DNA from: JALOKP01 sp963800865
GTDB lineage: Bacteria > Acidobacteriota > Polarisedimenticolia > J045
Length of the DNA stretch: 64,000 nucleotides
Direction: 5' to 3'
Assembly (NCBI GenBank): GCA_963800865.1
Contig: CAWDCL010000004.1
Coordinates: 248,001 to 312,000 of the forward strand
Shown: piece after piece, positions 19,486 to 28,883 of the stretch
Layout of the letters: each line of letters opens with the position of its first letter
Numbering within the stretch: position 1 is the stretch's first letter
Program-made: the position numbers and the translations under genes
Notes under the pieces: generated by a model
What the model saw: only the letters and a program-made list of their open reading frames with translations
Databases searched by the model: none
What the model was told of the DNA's origin: nothing

Positions 19486-19501
19486 TTCCTTCTGGAAGCA
19501 A
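19474..19501 (-). promoter_or_regulatory. Sigma70-like promoter for the SpoIIE-GntR-ABC operon
   Basis: On the minus strand TTGCTT (19501-19496) and TATAGT (19479-19474) are separated by 16 bp, 34 bp upstream of the SpoIIE-gene ATG. The -10 box sits inside the inverted repeat 19460-19485. Confidence 0.6.
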
Positions 19502-19629
19502 GGCCGATTTTTCGCGGAGCCTGAATGAGGCCGTATTTCCTTTACTATGAATAATTTACGAATCCGCCGTAGCCGAGGGGCAACGTCGGATGAGGACCTC
19601 CGCGACCCACCGTGGCGGGATGGCCCCCC

Positions 19630-20091
19630 TCAGCGCTTCACCGCCACGCACGCGATCTCGATCCGCGCGTCCTTCGGCAGCCGGGCCACCTGCACGGTCG
19701 CGCGGGCCGGCGGCTCGCTCCTGAAGGTCTCGGCGTAGATCGCGTTCATCGTCGCGAAGTCGTTGAGGTCGGCAAGGAAGACCTGGGCCTGCACGACGTC
19801 GCTCGTCGAGTAGCCGGCGGCCTTCAGGACCGCCTCGAGGTTCTTGAGAGCCTGGCGGGTCTCGGGCTCGATCCCGCCGGGGACCATCTGACCCGTCGCC
19901 GGATCGATCCCGACCTGGCCCGAGACCCAGAGCGTGCCGTCGGCCTCGACGGCGTGGGAGTAGGGGCCGATCGCGGCCGGGGCGCCGGGGGCCGTGACCA
20001 CCCGGCGGGCCTCGGGACCGGACGCGCAACCGGCTGCGGTGAGCACCCCGAGGACGACCAGGACGGCAACGGGAGCGACGAGAGCCTTCAC
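19630..20091 (-). CDS. RidA-family protein with a lipoprotein signal
   Basis: The C-terminal 120 residues are a RidA/YjgF/UK114 fold (GPYSHAVEADGTLWVSGQVG, ALKNLEAVLKAAGYS, VQAQVFLADLNDFATMN, PPARATVQVARLPKDARIEI), with the Arg in PPARATV as the known active-site residue. RidA hydrolyses reactive enamine/imine products of PLP enzymes. Unusually, it begins with a lipoprotein signal (LVVLGVLTAAGC), so it should be anchored outside the cytoplasm. I chose GTG 20091 because GGAGGT lies just upstream; an ATG at 20112 is possible. The divergent neighbour is a PLP enzyme that also carries an export signal, which suggests they work together in the periplasm. Confidence 0.85.
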   Translation of the reverse strand: MKALVAPVAVLVVLGVLTAAGCASGPEARRVVTAPGAPAAIGPYSHAVEADGTLWVSGQVGIDPATGQMVPGGIEPETRQALKNLEAVLKAAGYSTSDVVQAQVFLADLNDFATMNAIYAETFRSEPPARATVQVARLPKDARIEIACVAVKR

Positions 20092-20227
20092 GCGCACCTC
20101 CGGCGCCACCATAGCAAAGTGTCCTGCAGCCGGGCTGGGCAGGCTCGTCGCTGGGACCACATGCTCTCTGCCCCTCGCTTACTTCGACCAATGGTACAGT
20201 TAGCCCCAGTCGGAAGAGGGAGGGAAG

Positions 20228-21590
20228 ATGCTCGTCGATCGCCGCCGGTTCCTCGTGGACAGTGGTCTCGCGCTCGCCGGTGCCGCGGCGGTGCCGCACG
20301 CGCTCGCCGCGGAGGCCGCCGCGCCCACCGGGGCGACCCAGGCGATCCCCAGCGGCCCCGGTCCCGACCCGTGGGCCGACGTCCGCGCCCAGTTCGTGCT
20401 GGCACCGGACGTCGTGCACCTGAGCACCTTCTTCCTCGTCTCCCACCCGCGCCCGGTGCGCGAGGCGATCCAGCGCTACCGCGACCAGCTCGACGCCAAC
20501 CCGCTGGAGACCGTGATGAAGGGCTGCTTCAGCGGGGACGAGACGAACCTCGACCTGCGCGTCAAGCGCGCGGCCGCGCGCTACATCGGCGGCAAGGCCG
20601 AAGAGATCGCGCTGACGCAGAGCACCACGATGGGGCTGGCGTTCGTCTACGACGGGCTCGTGCTCGCGCCGGGGCAGGAGATCCTGACCACGACGCACGA
20701 CCACTTCGTGCACCACGAGGCGATCCGCCTGTCCGCGCTGCGGAGCGGGGCCTCGGTGCGGAAGATCGCGCTCTACGACCGGCTCGAGGACCTGCCGGGG
20801 GTGACCACCGACCAGCTCGTCGGACGGCTGCGGGCGGCGATCCGGCCCGAGACGCGCGTCGTCGGGATCACCTGGGTCCACTCCTCGAGCGGGCTGAAGC
20901 TCCCGCTCCGCCCGATCGCCGCGGCGGTGCGAGAAGCGAACGCGAAGCGCGACGAGAAGGACCGGATCCTGCTGGTCGTCGATGGCGTGCACGGCTTCGG
21001 CGTCGAGGACGAGACGATCGCCGAGACCGGCGTCGACGTCTTCGTCGCCGGGACGCACAAGTGGATCTTCGGGCCGCGCGGCACCGGCCTCGTCTGGGCC
21101 CCGGCGGCCGGCCTGGGCGAGGCTGCGGCCCTCGATGCCGACCTTCGACAGCCACGCGCCGCACGTCGCCTGGGAGGAGGGTCGCGCGCCGGCCGGGCCG
21201 GCGCAGGCGTCGTGGTTCACTCCTGGCGGGTTCCACGCCTTCGAGCACGAGTGGGCGGTCGAGGCGGCGTTCGACTTCCACGCCTCGATCGGGAGGAAGC
21301 AGATCGCGGACCGGATCCACCAGCTCAACGGCCGGATCAAGGACGGCCTCGCGGAGAACCGCCGCGTCAAGCTCTGGACCCCGCGCTCGGCCGAACTGTC
21401 GGCCGGACTGGTCGGCTTCGATGTCGCGGGACTGACGACGAAGGAAGTCGTCAAGGGCCTTCACGCGAAGCAGGTCCTGGCCAGCGGGAGCCCCTACCCG
21501 CGCTCGGTCGCGCGGCTGGCCGCCGGGGTCATGAACACGCCGCAGGAGATCGACGCCGCGCTGGCGGCGGTGGCGTCGCTCGGGGCGTAG
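20228..21590 (+). CDS. Class V PLP-dependent aminotransferase/epimerase with Tat signal (one frameshift)
   Basis: It is related to isopenicillin-N-epimerase-like and cysteine desulfurase-like enzymes of fold type I. A twin-arginine signal (RRRFLVDSGLALAGAAAV) suggests folded export to the periplasm. PLP-binding elements are TQSTTMGLAF, DGVHGFGV (the Asp that contacts PLP nitrogen) and AGTHKWIFGPRGTG with the Schiff-base Lys. A single-base break near 21136 (extra G in CTCGATG) moves the frame; the second part MPTFDSHAPHVAWEEG to SLGA completes the small domain. Corrected length is about 453 residues. ATG 20228 follows GGGAGGGAAG. Reaction and substrate are unknown. Confidence 0.82.
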
Positions 21591-21609
21591 CGCGCCCCCG
21601 AGCGACGCC
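21572..21609. terminator. 14-bp hairpin terminator between convergent genes
   Basis: GGCGTCGCTCGGGG (21572-21585) and CCCCGAGCGACGCC (21596-21609) form a perfect stem with a 10-nt loop containing the aminotransferase stop codon. It ends 8 bp before the stop of the opposing cytochrome gene, so it probably serves both. Confidence 0.7.
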
Positions 21610-21617
21610 GCCACGCA

Positions 21618-24132
21618 TCACTGGATCTTGTTCGTCGACACGTTGTACTGCACGGTGTCCGAGAGCCCGTCGTCGAGGTTGGTGATCGTCACGGGCACCC
21701 AGGTCTGCTTGGGGAACAGGGCCTTGAGCGCCTTCCCGCCCAGCAGGTTGATCGAGGTCGCACTCTTCCACTGGATGTTCGTCCAGGGCTGGCCGGAGAT
21801 CGTGACCGCCACCTGGCTGTGGAAGTTCGTGCCGGTCACGGCGAGCTTGAAGGAGTTGCTTCCCGACTTGCTGATCTTCGTGATCGCCGGCGGCGAGCCC
21901 CCGACCGTGATCGAGCCGGAGCTGTTGCAGGAGGTCCCGTCGGCGCTGGCGGTCATCGTCCAGGCGTAGGTGCCGGACAGGGGATAGGCGTGCTGGATCG
22001 GCGAGCCGGTGCCGTTCTGGCCGTCGCCGAAGGCCCAGGCGTACTGGGGCGCCGCGGTGCAGCCGTTGGCGGTCGCGTTCCCCTGGAAGGAGATGCTCGC
22101 CCCCTCGCCGGCGCCGGTCGGGACGACTGCCGCGCAGGTCAGCCGGCAGCCCTGCCCGCTGACGGTCAGCGTGACCGTGCCGAGGTTCGAGTCGGTCAGG
22201 CCGTCCCAGGCGGCGAAGGTGAAGCTGTCGTTCCCCGCGAACCCGGCGTCGGGGAAGATCGTCGCCGTGGTCCCGGCGATGCCGACGCTCGCGTGCTGTG
22301 GCTGGGTGATCACGCGGAAAACGAGCGTCTGGTTCTTGTCCTTGTCCGTGCCGCTCAGCGTGACGGAGCGCGGCGTGCCCGGCGCCACCGTCGTCGCGAG
22401 GTCCGTGACGTTCGGCGCGTGGTTGTTGGTCGCGCTCTCGGAGCCGGGACCGTTGTGGCAGGCGTAGCAGGAGATCCGGAAGCCGCGCCAGAAGTTGCGC
22501 TTGCCGAAGTCCGTGCTGAGCTGGCGGTCGCCGAGCGCGAGCGAGAGGACGGTCCCCTTGTAGTCGCTGCCGTGGCAGGCCTTGCAGCGCCCGGAGCCGC
22601 CGTTCTCGGCGGCGTCGGCGTGCGCGTCGACCCACGACGCACCGACCGGGTGCATCCCGTGCGGGCCGCCGGACACGGTCTGCGGGTTCCTGTTGTGGCA
22701 GACGGCGCAGTCGGAGATCACGCCGGAGTGCCCCTGGAGCTTCTTGGCCTGGACGTTGTCGTTGACGTGGGCGGCCGGGTACTCGGCGTGGGTCGAGCCG
22801 TGGCAGGCCTCGCACGCCACCCCGCCGTGCCCGTAGGAGAAGCGGTAGAGGTCGAAGCCGGAGGCGGGAACGTTCGGGTTGGTGGCGAACAGCTGGTTCG
22901 CGGGCTGGCGGCGCGTGCCGTTCGGCAGGAACGCGGTCGTGTACCGGATCTGCCCGGCGTTCGCCATCGCGTCGCCGCTGTGGCAGTTCTGGCAGGCCGG
23001 CTGGTCGAGCCAGCCGGTGCGGGCGGTCGAGCCGACCTCGCTCATCGTGCCGTGGCAGCTCTGGCACTGCATCGCCATCGTGCCGTCCGCGGCGACGGCG
23101 GCGCCCATCGCGCCGCGCAGGCAGCGGGTCGCCGAGCCGGGGTGGCAGCGGTAGCAGGCCGAGCGGTTGGCGCTCTGGCCCAGCGTCATGCCGGTCAGCG
23201 GGTCCAGCACGTTGTCGTGGATCGAGTGGACCGAGTGCGTCAGCTGCGGCATCCCGGCCTGCCCGCTTCCCGGCAGCGCGTTCGAGGGGTGACAGGCCGC
23301 GCAGAGGATCGGGTGGCCGTTGTCGTGCGCGGTCGCGTAGAGGCCGCGCGCGTCGTAGCCGGCCGCCGCCAGCGTCTGCTCGTACTTGGTCCGGTTGTCG
23401 CGCCGGTCGTCATGGAGCAGGAGGATGTTGAGGCGGTAGTCGATCTGCACGTCGGGGTTGTTGACCCAGCCGCCGCGCGGCCGCGCGTCGCCGTTGCTGT
23501 TCGAGCCGTGGCAGGCCCGGCAGTCCATCTCGTCCGAGACCGGCAGCACGATGTCGGTCGTGGCCAGCACCGCTCCGCCGCCGTCGCGGGCGGTCAGCCG
23601 CATCATCGGGTAGGCGTTCTTCGTGCCGTGGTCGTCGTAGGGGGTGATCGGGATCCCGACCGCCGAGAACCAGGCCTGCACCGCGTCGAACGACATCGGT
23701 TGGGGAGTGTTCGAGAGGCCCGGCATCGCCTGGCCCGCCAGCCCGTGGTCGACGGCGAGGTCGGCGCCGTAGATCGGCTTCACGTACTGCCAGAAGTTGG
23801 TCTTGTCCTTCGAGGTCGAGTTGAACGACCCCTGCGGGTCGGCCACCGCCTGGTAGGTGATCGTGATCCCGCCCGGGTTGACGACCAGGTTCCCCTGCGC
23901 GTCGATCAGCTGCGCGTGGATCGTGTTGAACGGCGGCAGGATCGAGAAGACGGAGAACTCCGCGTCCATGCAGTGCATGCCGAGGTCGTTCCAGCCGACG
24001 AGGGTGTAGCCGGTGCCGCCCGGCCCTGCCGACACGGGGGGGAGCAGGAGAGCGAGTGCCAGGATCGACAGGACGGCGAGCAGGGATGGGCCGGCGGAAC
24101 GCCGGGCGCGGCGGAGCGGGACTTGCGGACAT
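21618..24132 (-). CDS. Nine-haem c-type cytochrome fused to cadherin-like, PKD and IPT/TIG domains
   Basis: After an export signal (LLAVLSILALALLLPPVSA) comes a region starting YTLVGWNDLGMHCMD and then nine CxxCH haem sites: CRACH, CAACH, CYRCH, CQSCH, CQNCH, CEACH, CAVCH, CKACH and CYACH. Beyond them follow a tandem-97/cadherin-like repeat (VFRVITQPQHASV, AGFAGNDSFTFAA), a PKD domain (YAWAFGDGQNGTGSPIQHAYP) and an IPT/TIG-like domain (ITKISKSGSNSFKLAVTGTN). The arrangement suggests an extracellular or outer-surface electron carrier held on the cell or on a polymer. ATG 24132 has a perfect GGAGGC site but needs one frameshift inside the signal peptide near 24085; a longer start at 24272 without a site is the alternative. 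No cytochrome maturation genes are nearby. Confidence 0.85.
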
Positions 24133-24216
24133 GATCGCCTCCACGGAAAGGGACCGGGCTCGGCTAGAGTGCACCCGTTGCGCTGCGTCGACCTGCGTAA
24201 AATCACAGGAGTTGTT

Positions 24217-24237
24217 TGTTGCGACAGTGTCGAAACA
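24217..24237. promoter_or_regulatory. Palindrome in the cytochrome/OsmC divergent region
   Basis: TGTTGCGACA (24217-24226) and TGTCGAAACA (24228-24237) form a 10-bp inverted repeat (one mismatch) about a single central G. It is placed to control the multihaem cytochrome, the OsmC gene, or both. The cognate regulator is not identifiable from this window. Confidence 0.45.
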
Positions 24238-24270
24238 GATCGCTGAAATGTCCGGCGATCGGAGGGTTCC

Positions 24271-24681
24271 ATGAGCGTTCGGGTCGAGGTGGTCTACCAG
24301 GGAGACCTGATCTGCCGGGCGATTCACGGCCCGTCGGGCGACGCGATGCTCACCGACGCGCCGGCCGACAACCAGGGCCAGGGGCGTCACTTCTCGCCGA
24401 CCGACCTGGTCGGGACCGCGATGATCACCTGCATGGTGACCTACATCGGGCTCGCCGCCCGCGTGCGCGGCTGGAACGTCGAGGGGACGCGGGCCGAGGT
24501 GATCAAGGAGATGTCGGCGGTCCCGCGGCGTCACATCGCGCGGCTCTCGGTGACGATCACACTGCCGCCGGGGGTGCCGGAGGCGGCGCGGCCGGTGCTG
24601 GAAGCCGCGGCGCTGGGCTGCCCGGTCAAGGCGTCCCTGGGGCCGGACACCGCGGTCGAGGTGGCGTTCGTCTACGCGTGA
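24271..24681 (+). CDS. OsmC/Ohr-family peroxiredoxin-like protein
   Basis: OsmC-family enzymes reduce organic hydroperoxides using two reactive cysteines. This 136-residue protein has both, Cys54 in MITCMVTYIG and Cys117 in LGCPVKASL, with the typical FSPTDLVGTAM segment before the first. GGAGGG precedes ATG 24271. It belongs to the YhfA-like branch of the family rather than Ohr as far as motif spacing shows. It is divergent from the multihaem cytochrome with a palindrome between, and its 3' end overlaps the convergent zinc permease gene by 10 bp. Confidence 0.9.
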   Translation: MSVRVEVVYQGDLICRAIHGPSGDAMLTDAPADNQGQGRHFSPTDLVGTAMITCMVTYIGLAARVRGWNVEGTRAEVIKEMSAVPRRHIARLSVTITLPPGVPEAARPVLEAAALGCPVKASLGPDTAVEVAFVYA

Positions 24682-25562
24682 CGGCGGGTGCGCGAGGCCA
24701 GCGCCGCGAGCGCGAACTCGAGCACCAGCACCAGCACGATGCAGGGGCCCGACGGCAGCCGCAGCGCGTCGAACTCGAACGAGAAGACGAGGCCGCCGAG
24801 GACCCCGATCACCGCGGCGGCCCAGGACAGCGCGAACGCCGGCGCGAGGCGGCGCGTCAGGTGGAGCGCGGTTGCGCCGGGCAGGACCAGCAGCGCCGAG
24901 ATCAGCACGACGCCGACCAGCCGCATGCCGACGACGATCACGAGCGCCAGCAGGACCATCAGCAGCGCCCGCATCCGGGCGGTCGGGATCCCGGCCGCCT
25001 CCGCCGCCAGCTCGTCGAAGGTGTAGAAGATCAGCGCGCGGCGGTGCCACGCCAGGAGCCCGACGACGACCGCTGCCGCAGCCACCGACGCGACGACGCC
25101 GGCCGGCCCCGCGGTCTGGATCGAGCCGAAGAGGACCGCTTCCCAGCTGACCGGCCCGGCGGCGGGGCCCAGCCAGTCGCGGTACCAGTCGAACCGCAGC
25201 AGGCTCTGGCGCAGCGAGAGCAGCAGGATGCCGGCCGCCATCGCCGCCACCAGCACGATCCCGATCGCCGCGTCCTCGCGCGTCGTGCGCGAGGCGGCGA
25301 GGACGCCGATCGCCAGCGCCGAGGCGACGCAGAAGGCGAACACGACCGCGTCCCCGGCCAGCGCCGACAGCCCCAGGATCGCCGCGATGCCGAGGCCGCC
25401 GAAGGCCGCGTGGCTCACCCCCTGGGCGACGAACGAGAGCCGGCGGATCACGACGAAGTACGAGAGCGCCGCCGAGGCCGTCGCGACGGCGAGCGCCGTG
25501 ACCAGCCCCTGCCGCGCGAAGTCGAACGACAGGTACTCGAGCGTCTTGAGCGCCGCGATCAC
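24672..25562 (-). CDS. znuB: Zinc (metal) ABC transporter permease
   Basis: This 296-residue protein with about eight membrane spans belongs to the ABC-3 metal permease family. Family elements are SYFVVIRRLSFVAQGVSHAA near residue 40, FDELAAEAAGI (contact with the ATPase) and the run MRLVGVVLISALLVLPGATA. GTG 25562 overlaps the stop of the ATPase gene as GTGA, so translation is coupled and no longer N-terminus is needed. Together with ZnuC and ZnuA it would import Zn2+ (Mn2+ is less likely given the His-rich loop of ZnuA). Confidence 0.9.
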   Translation of the reverse strand: MIAALKTLEYLSFDFARQGLVTALAVATASAALSYFVVIRRLSFVAQGVSHAAFGGLGIAAILGLSALAGDAVVFAFCVASALAIGVLAASRTTREDAAIGIVLVAAMAAGILLLSLRQSLLRFDWYRDWLGPAAGPVSWEAVLFGSIQTAGPAGVVASVAAAAVVVGLLAWHRRALIFYTFDELAAEAAGIPTARMRALLMVLLALVIVVGMRLVGVVLISALLVLPGATALHLTRRLAPAFALSWAAAVIGVLGGLVFSFEFDALRLPSGPCIVLVLVLEFALAALASRTRRHA

Positions 25563-26359
25563 CCGTCGCCCCCCGTGTCCTCGGACCAGTCGTGCGCGAT
25601 GTCGTGGCGGAAGACCTCGGTCAGGACCTCCGGCGTCAGGCCGCCCGGCGTGTCGTGGTAGTGGAGCGTGCGCGCCAGCACGGCGATCCGGTCGCACGTC
25701 GCCGCGATCAGCTGCAGGTTGTGGGTGACGAGCAGCAGCGTGACGCCAAGCTCCGCGTGGGCGGCGGCGAGCAGCCCGGTGAAGCGCTCGCGCCCGGCGC
25801 GGTCGATCCCCACGGTCGGCTCGTCGAGCAGCAGCAGGCGCGGCGCGCCGGCCAGCGCGCGGGCGATGAAGACGCGCTGCTGCTGGCCGCCCGAGAGCGC
25901 GCCGATCGGCCGCTCGGCCAGGTCGGCGACGCCGGCGAGTTCCATCACGCGTTCCACGCGCTCGGTGGCGGCGCGCGACAGCGGGGCCCAGGCGGGGACG
26001 CCGTGGGCCGCGGTCATCGCCACGACCTGGCGCACCGAGAGCGGCGCGCGCAGCTCCGCGGCCTGGCGCTGCGCGACGTAGCCGACCAGGCCGTCGCGGA
26101 CCGCGTCGTGCGGCGGGCGGCCGAAGACCTCGACGCGCCCTTCCTGCGGCGACAGGAGTCCGAGCACGAGCCGCAGCAGCGTCGACTTGCCGCCGCCATT
26201 GGGGCCGAAGATCCCGAGCCGCGTGCCGGGCGGGACGTCGAGGTGGACGTCTTCCAGGGCGACCTGCCCGCGGGGGTAGGTGTAGCTCGCTCCGGCCAGG
26301 GCGACGGCCGGCTTCGCGGCGGGCAGGGCCGCGAGCCGCGCGGCGTCAGGGCTGGTCAC
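25559..26359 (-). CDS. znuC: Zinc ABC transporter ATP-binding protein
   Basis: A 266-residue ABC ATPase with Walker A GPNGGGKS (52-59), Q-loop YVAQRQ, signature LSGGQQQRVFIARAL, Walker B LLLLDEPTVGID and H-loop LVTHNLQ. The sequence pattern is that of the metal-type ATPases (MntB/ZnuC). GTG 26359 lies inside the end of the znuA gene (14-bp overlap), and the end overlaps znuB. It energises zinc uptake at the inner membrane. Confidence 0.92.
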   Translation of the reverse strand: MTSPDAARLAALPAAKPAVALAGASYTYPRGQVALEDVHLDVPPGTRLGIFGPNGGGKSTLLRLVLGLLSPQEGRVEVFGRPPHDAVRDGLVGYVAQRQAAELRAPLSVRQVVAMTAAHGVPAWAPLSRAATERVERVMELAGVADLAERPIGALSGGQQQRVFIARALAGAPRLLLLDEPTVGIDRAGRERFTGLLAAAHAELGVTLLLVTHNLQLIAATCDRIAVLARTLHYHDTPGGLTPEVLTEVFRHDIAHDWSEDTGGDG

Positions 26360-27350
26360 CGAGCCCCTCGGCCAGCGTCCGCGCCAGGACCTCCATCATC
26401 TGCGGCCAGTCGTTCGCGTGCAGGCCCAGCGTGTCGATCGACATCAGCCGCACGCCGGACTGCTCGGCGACGCGCTCGGCTGCGGTGGTCGGGTACTCCG
26501 GCTCGACGAAGAGGGTCGTGATCCCGTGGTCCCTGACCTCGTCGATCGTCTGCCTGAGGTCGGCCGGCGCGGGCTCGACCCCCTCGATCGGCTTGAGCAC
26601 CGCCGCGATGACGAGGCCGTAGCGGTCGGCGTAACGGTGGAGCGAGTCGTGGAAGGTGACGACGCCGCGGCCCCGGAAGGGCGCCAGCGTCGCGCGCGTG
26701 GCCTCGTCCGTGCGCGACACGACGTCGAGGAAGCGGGCCAGCCGGGCGTCGAGCCGCGCCGCCAGCGCCGCGCTCTCCGCGCCCGGCGCGAGCTGCGCCT
26801 TCAGTGCCGCCGTCACCGCCCGGGCCAGCGGCGCGACCAGCGACGGGTCGAGCCACAGGTGCGGGTCGGCGGCCGGGTGGTGCGTCGGGTGGGCGTGGGG
26901 CGGCATGCCTTGCGTCGGGGCGCTCGAGGCGCTCGCTGCCGGCTCGAGCGACGCGAATACGACCAGCGGGCGCGTGCCTCGGACCTTCTCGGCCCAGGCG
27001 TCGAGCCCGTAGCCGACCGAGACCGCCAGGTCCGCCCGCTCGAGCGCCGCGACCTGCGCCGGCGGCGGGTCGAAGCCGTGCGGCGTCGCCTCGGCGGGGA
27101 TCAGCGTGTCGATCCGCACCAGCGCCGCGTCGGCCGGGTCGACCAGCTCGCGCACGATCAGCTCGAGCGGGCGGAGCGTGACCGCGACGCGCAGCGGGGC
27201 TTCGGGGGAGACCGTGCGCGGACCGGTCGCGCGCTCCCGCGCCCCGCAGCCAGGGGCGAGCAGGAGGGCGGCGGCGGCGAGCGCGACGAACGCGACGGCG
27301 ACGGCGCGCGGGACGGCGGCGATGCGGGTGGCGCGCGGCGCGCGGCTCAC
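26346..27350 (-). CDS. znuA: Zinc-binding lipoprotein of the ABC transporter (cluster A-I)
   Basis: This 334-residue periplasmic protein starts with a lipoprotein signal (acylated Cys35 in LLLAPGC). The fold A-I markers are ATPHGFDPPPAQVAALERADL, with the first metal His, DPHLWLDPSLV with the second His, GVVTFHDSLHRYADRYGL with the third, and FVEPEYPTTAAERVA with the acidic ligand. Between them is a His-rich loop (MPPHAHPTHH), which is typical of zinc rather than manganese proteins. GTG 27350 overlaps the stop of the M28 peptidase gene (GTGA), so peptidase and transporter form one operon. Confidence 0.92.
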   Translation of the reverse strand: MSRAPRATRIAAVPRAVAVAFVALAAAALLLAPGCGARERATGPRTVSPEAPLRVAVTLRPLELIVRELVDPADAALVRIDTLIPAEATPHGFDPPPAQVAALERADLAVSVGYGLDAWAEKVRGTRPLVVFASLEPAASASSAPTQGMPPHAHPTHHPAADPHLWLDPSLVAPLARAVTAALKAQLAPGAESAALAARLDARLARFLDVVSRTDEATRATLAPFRGRGVVTFHDSLHRYADRYGLVIAAVLKPIEGVEPAPADLRQTIDEVRDHGITTLFVEPEYPTTAAERVAEQSGVRLMSIDTLGLHANDWPQMMEVLARTLAEGLGDQP

Positions 27351-28883
27351 TTGCCGGCTCCCGGGGCGGGCGGCGCGGGCGCTGCGGGTGGCGCGGGCGG
27401 CGGCGGCGGCGCGGGCGGAGGCGTGCGCGGCAGCGTCTCGTCCATCTCGGCCAGCACGAACGTCATCAGCGTGAACGCGGCGAGCGACTCGCGGTAGTCG
27501 TTCGGGTCGACCTTGTCGACCGTGTCGGCGTCGCTGTGGTGGTAGTCGAAGTAGTGCCCGCTCTCCGTCCCCAGGCCGAGCTGCGGGACGCCGTCTTTCC
27601 CGAGGAAGGAGATGTCGGCGCCGCCCCCGCCCTTCCGGATTTCGACCGGGCCGAGCGTCTCGAACAGCGGCGCGTAGCGCTGGACCATCGCGACGGCGTC
27701 GTCGGTCCCGCCGACCCCGATGCTCTTCGGGCGGAACCCGCCGCTGTCGGTCTCGAAGGCGGCAAAGTGGCGGGCGGCCTCGGCGCGGTGCAGCTCGGCG
27801 TAGCCCCGGCCCCCGTCGACCCCGCGCTCCTCGTTGGTGAAGAGCACGACGCGCACCGTGCGCCGCGGCGTCAGCCCCAGTTCCTTGAGCAGCCGCACGG
27901 CGTCGATCGTCATCGTCACACCCGCGCCGTCGTCGTGCGCGCCGCACCCGACGTCCCACGAGTCGAGGTGCGCGCCGATCACGACGATCTCCTCCGGCAT
28001 CTCGCGCCCCGGCAGCTCGGCCAGGACGTTCGGGCTGGGCGCGTCGGGGAGGTTCTTCGCCTCCATGAAGAGCCGGACGGTCGGCTTGTCGCCGCGGTCG
28101 AAGAGCCGCTGGAACATGATCGCGTCCTCGATCGGGACCGCGGCGGCGGGGATCCTCGGGACGCCGTCCTGGTAGCTCATCATGCCGGTGTGCGGCGTGC
28201 GCATGCCGCGCGTCGTCACCGAGCGCACCAGCGCGGCGATCGCCCCGTGCTGCGCGGCGCGGACGGCGCCGCCGGTGCGGTAGGCGACGGCCTCGCCGTA
28301 GCCGCCGAAGCTCGTCGGCCTGCTCCCTCATCGGGAAGTTGTAGAGGACGATCTTCCCCTTGACCGTGTCCTTGACGCGCTCGAGCTCGTCGAAGTCGCG
28401 GACCACGACGACCTCTCCGGCGATCCCTTCCGGCGGCGTGCCGTCGCTCCGGCCCAACCCGAGCATCGGGATCGGGCGCGGGCCGCCGGGGGAGAGCAGG
28501 GTCAGCGACTCGCGGCCGCGGACCCAGCGGTTGATCGGGACGTTCTCGAGGCGCGGGTCGGCCAGCCCGATCGCCTTCAGCTGTTCGACCGACCAGGCGG
28601 CGGCGCGGTCGTAGGACGGGGTCCCGGCCGAGCGGTTGCCGATCCGGTCGCACAGCTCCTGCAGGCGGCGGTAGGAGGCCTCGTCGGCGCGTGCGGCCTC
28701 GATGATGCGGGCCGCGGCGCCGGTGAAGCGGGGGGGGAGCGGGGCCGCGTGCGCGGGCTGGGCTTCCGGCGGCTCGGGCGCGGCGGGAGCCGGGGAGCCG
28801 GTCGAATCCGCACGACAACCGGCGCCAGTGACGGCAAGCAGGGCGAGCGCGACGACGACCGGCCTGCGGCTCAGGGAGAACAC
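27347..28883 (-). CDS. M28-family zinc peptidase, lipoprotein (one frameshift)
   Basis: A lipoprotein signal (VALALLAVTGAGC) precedes an about 510-residue aminopeptidase-like protein (PF04389). The apical region has NRSAGTPSYDRAAAWSVEQL. The two-zinc site is complete: GAHLDSWDVGCGAHDDGAG (His and bridging Asp), FTNEERGV (catalytic Glu-Glu), ETDSGG (Asp) and YHHSDADTVDKVD (His). A single-base break near 28310 (extra C in GACGAGCTTCGG) splits the PA-like insert. The C-terminus is a Pro/Ala-rich tail. GTG 28883 follows GGAGG by 9 bp. As the first gene of the zinc-uptake operon, it is a zinc enzyme made together with the zinc importer. Confidence 0.85.

Noticed and set aside
21819..24134. 771-codon open frame on the plus strand
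   Set aside because: It is antisense to the multihaem cytochrome, whose nine CxxCH motifs fix the true strand.
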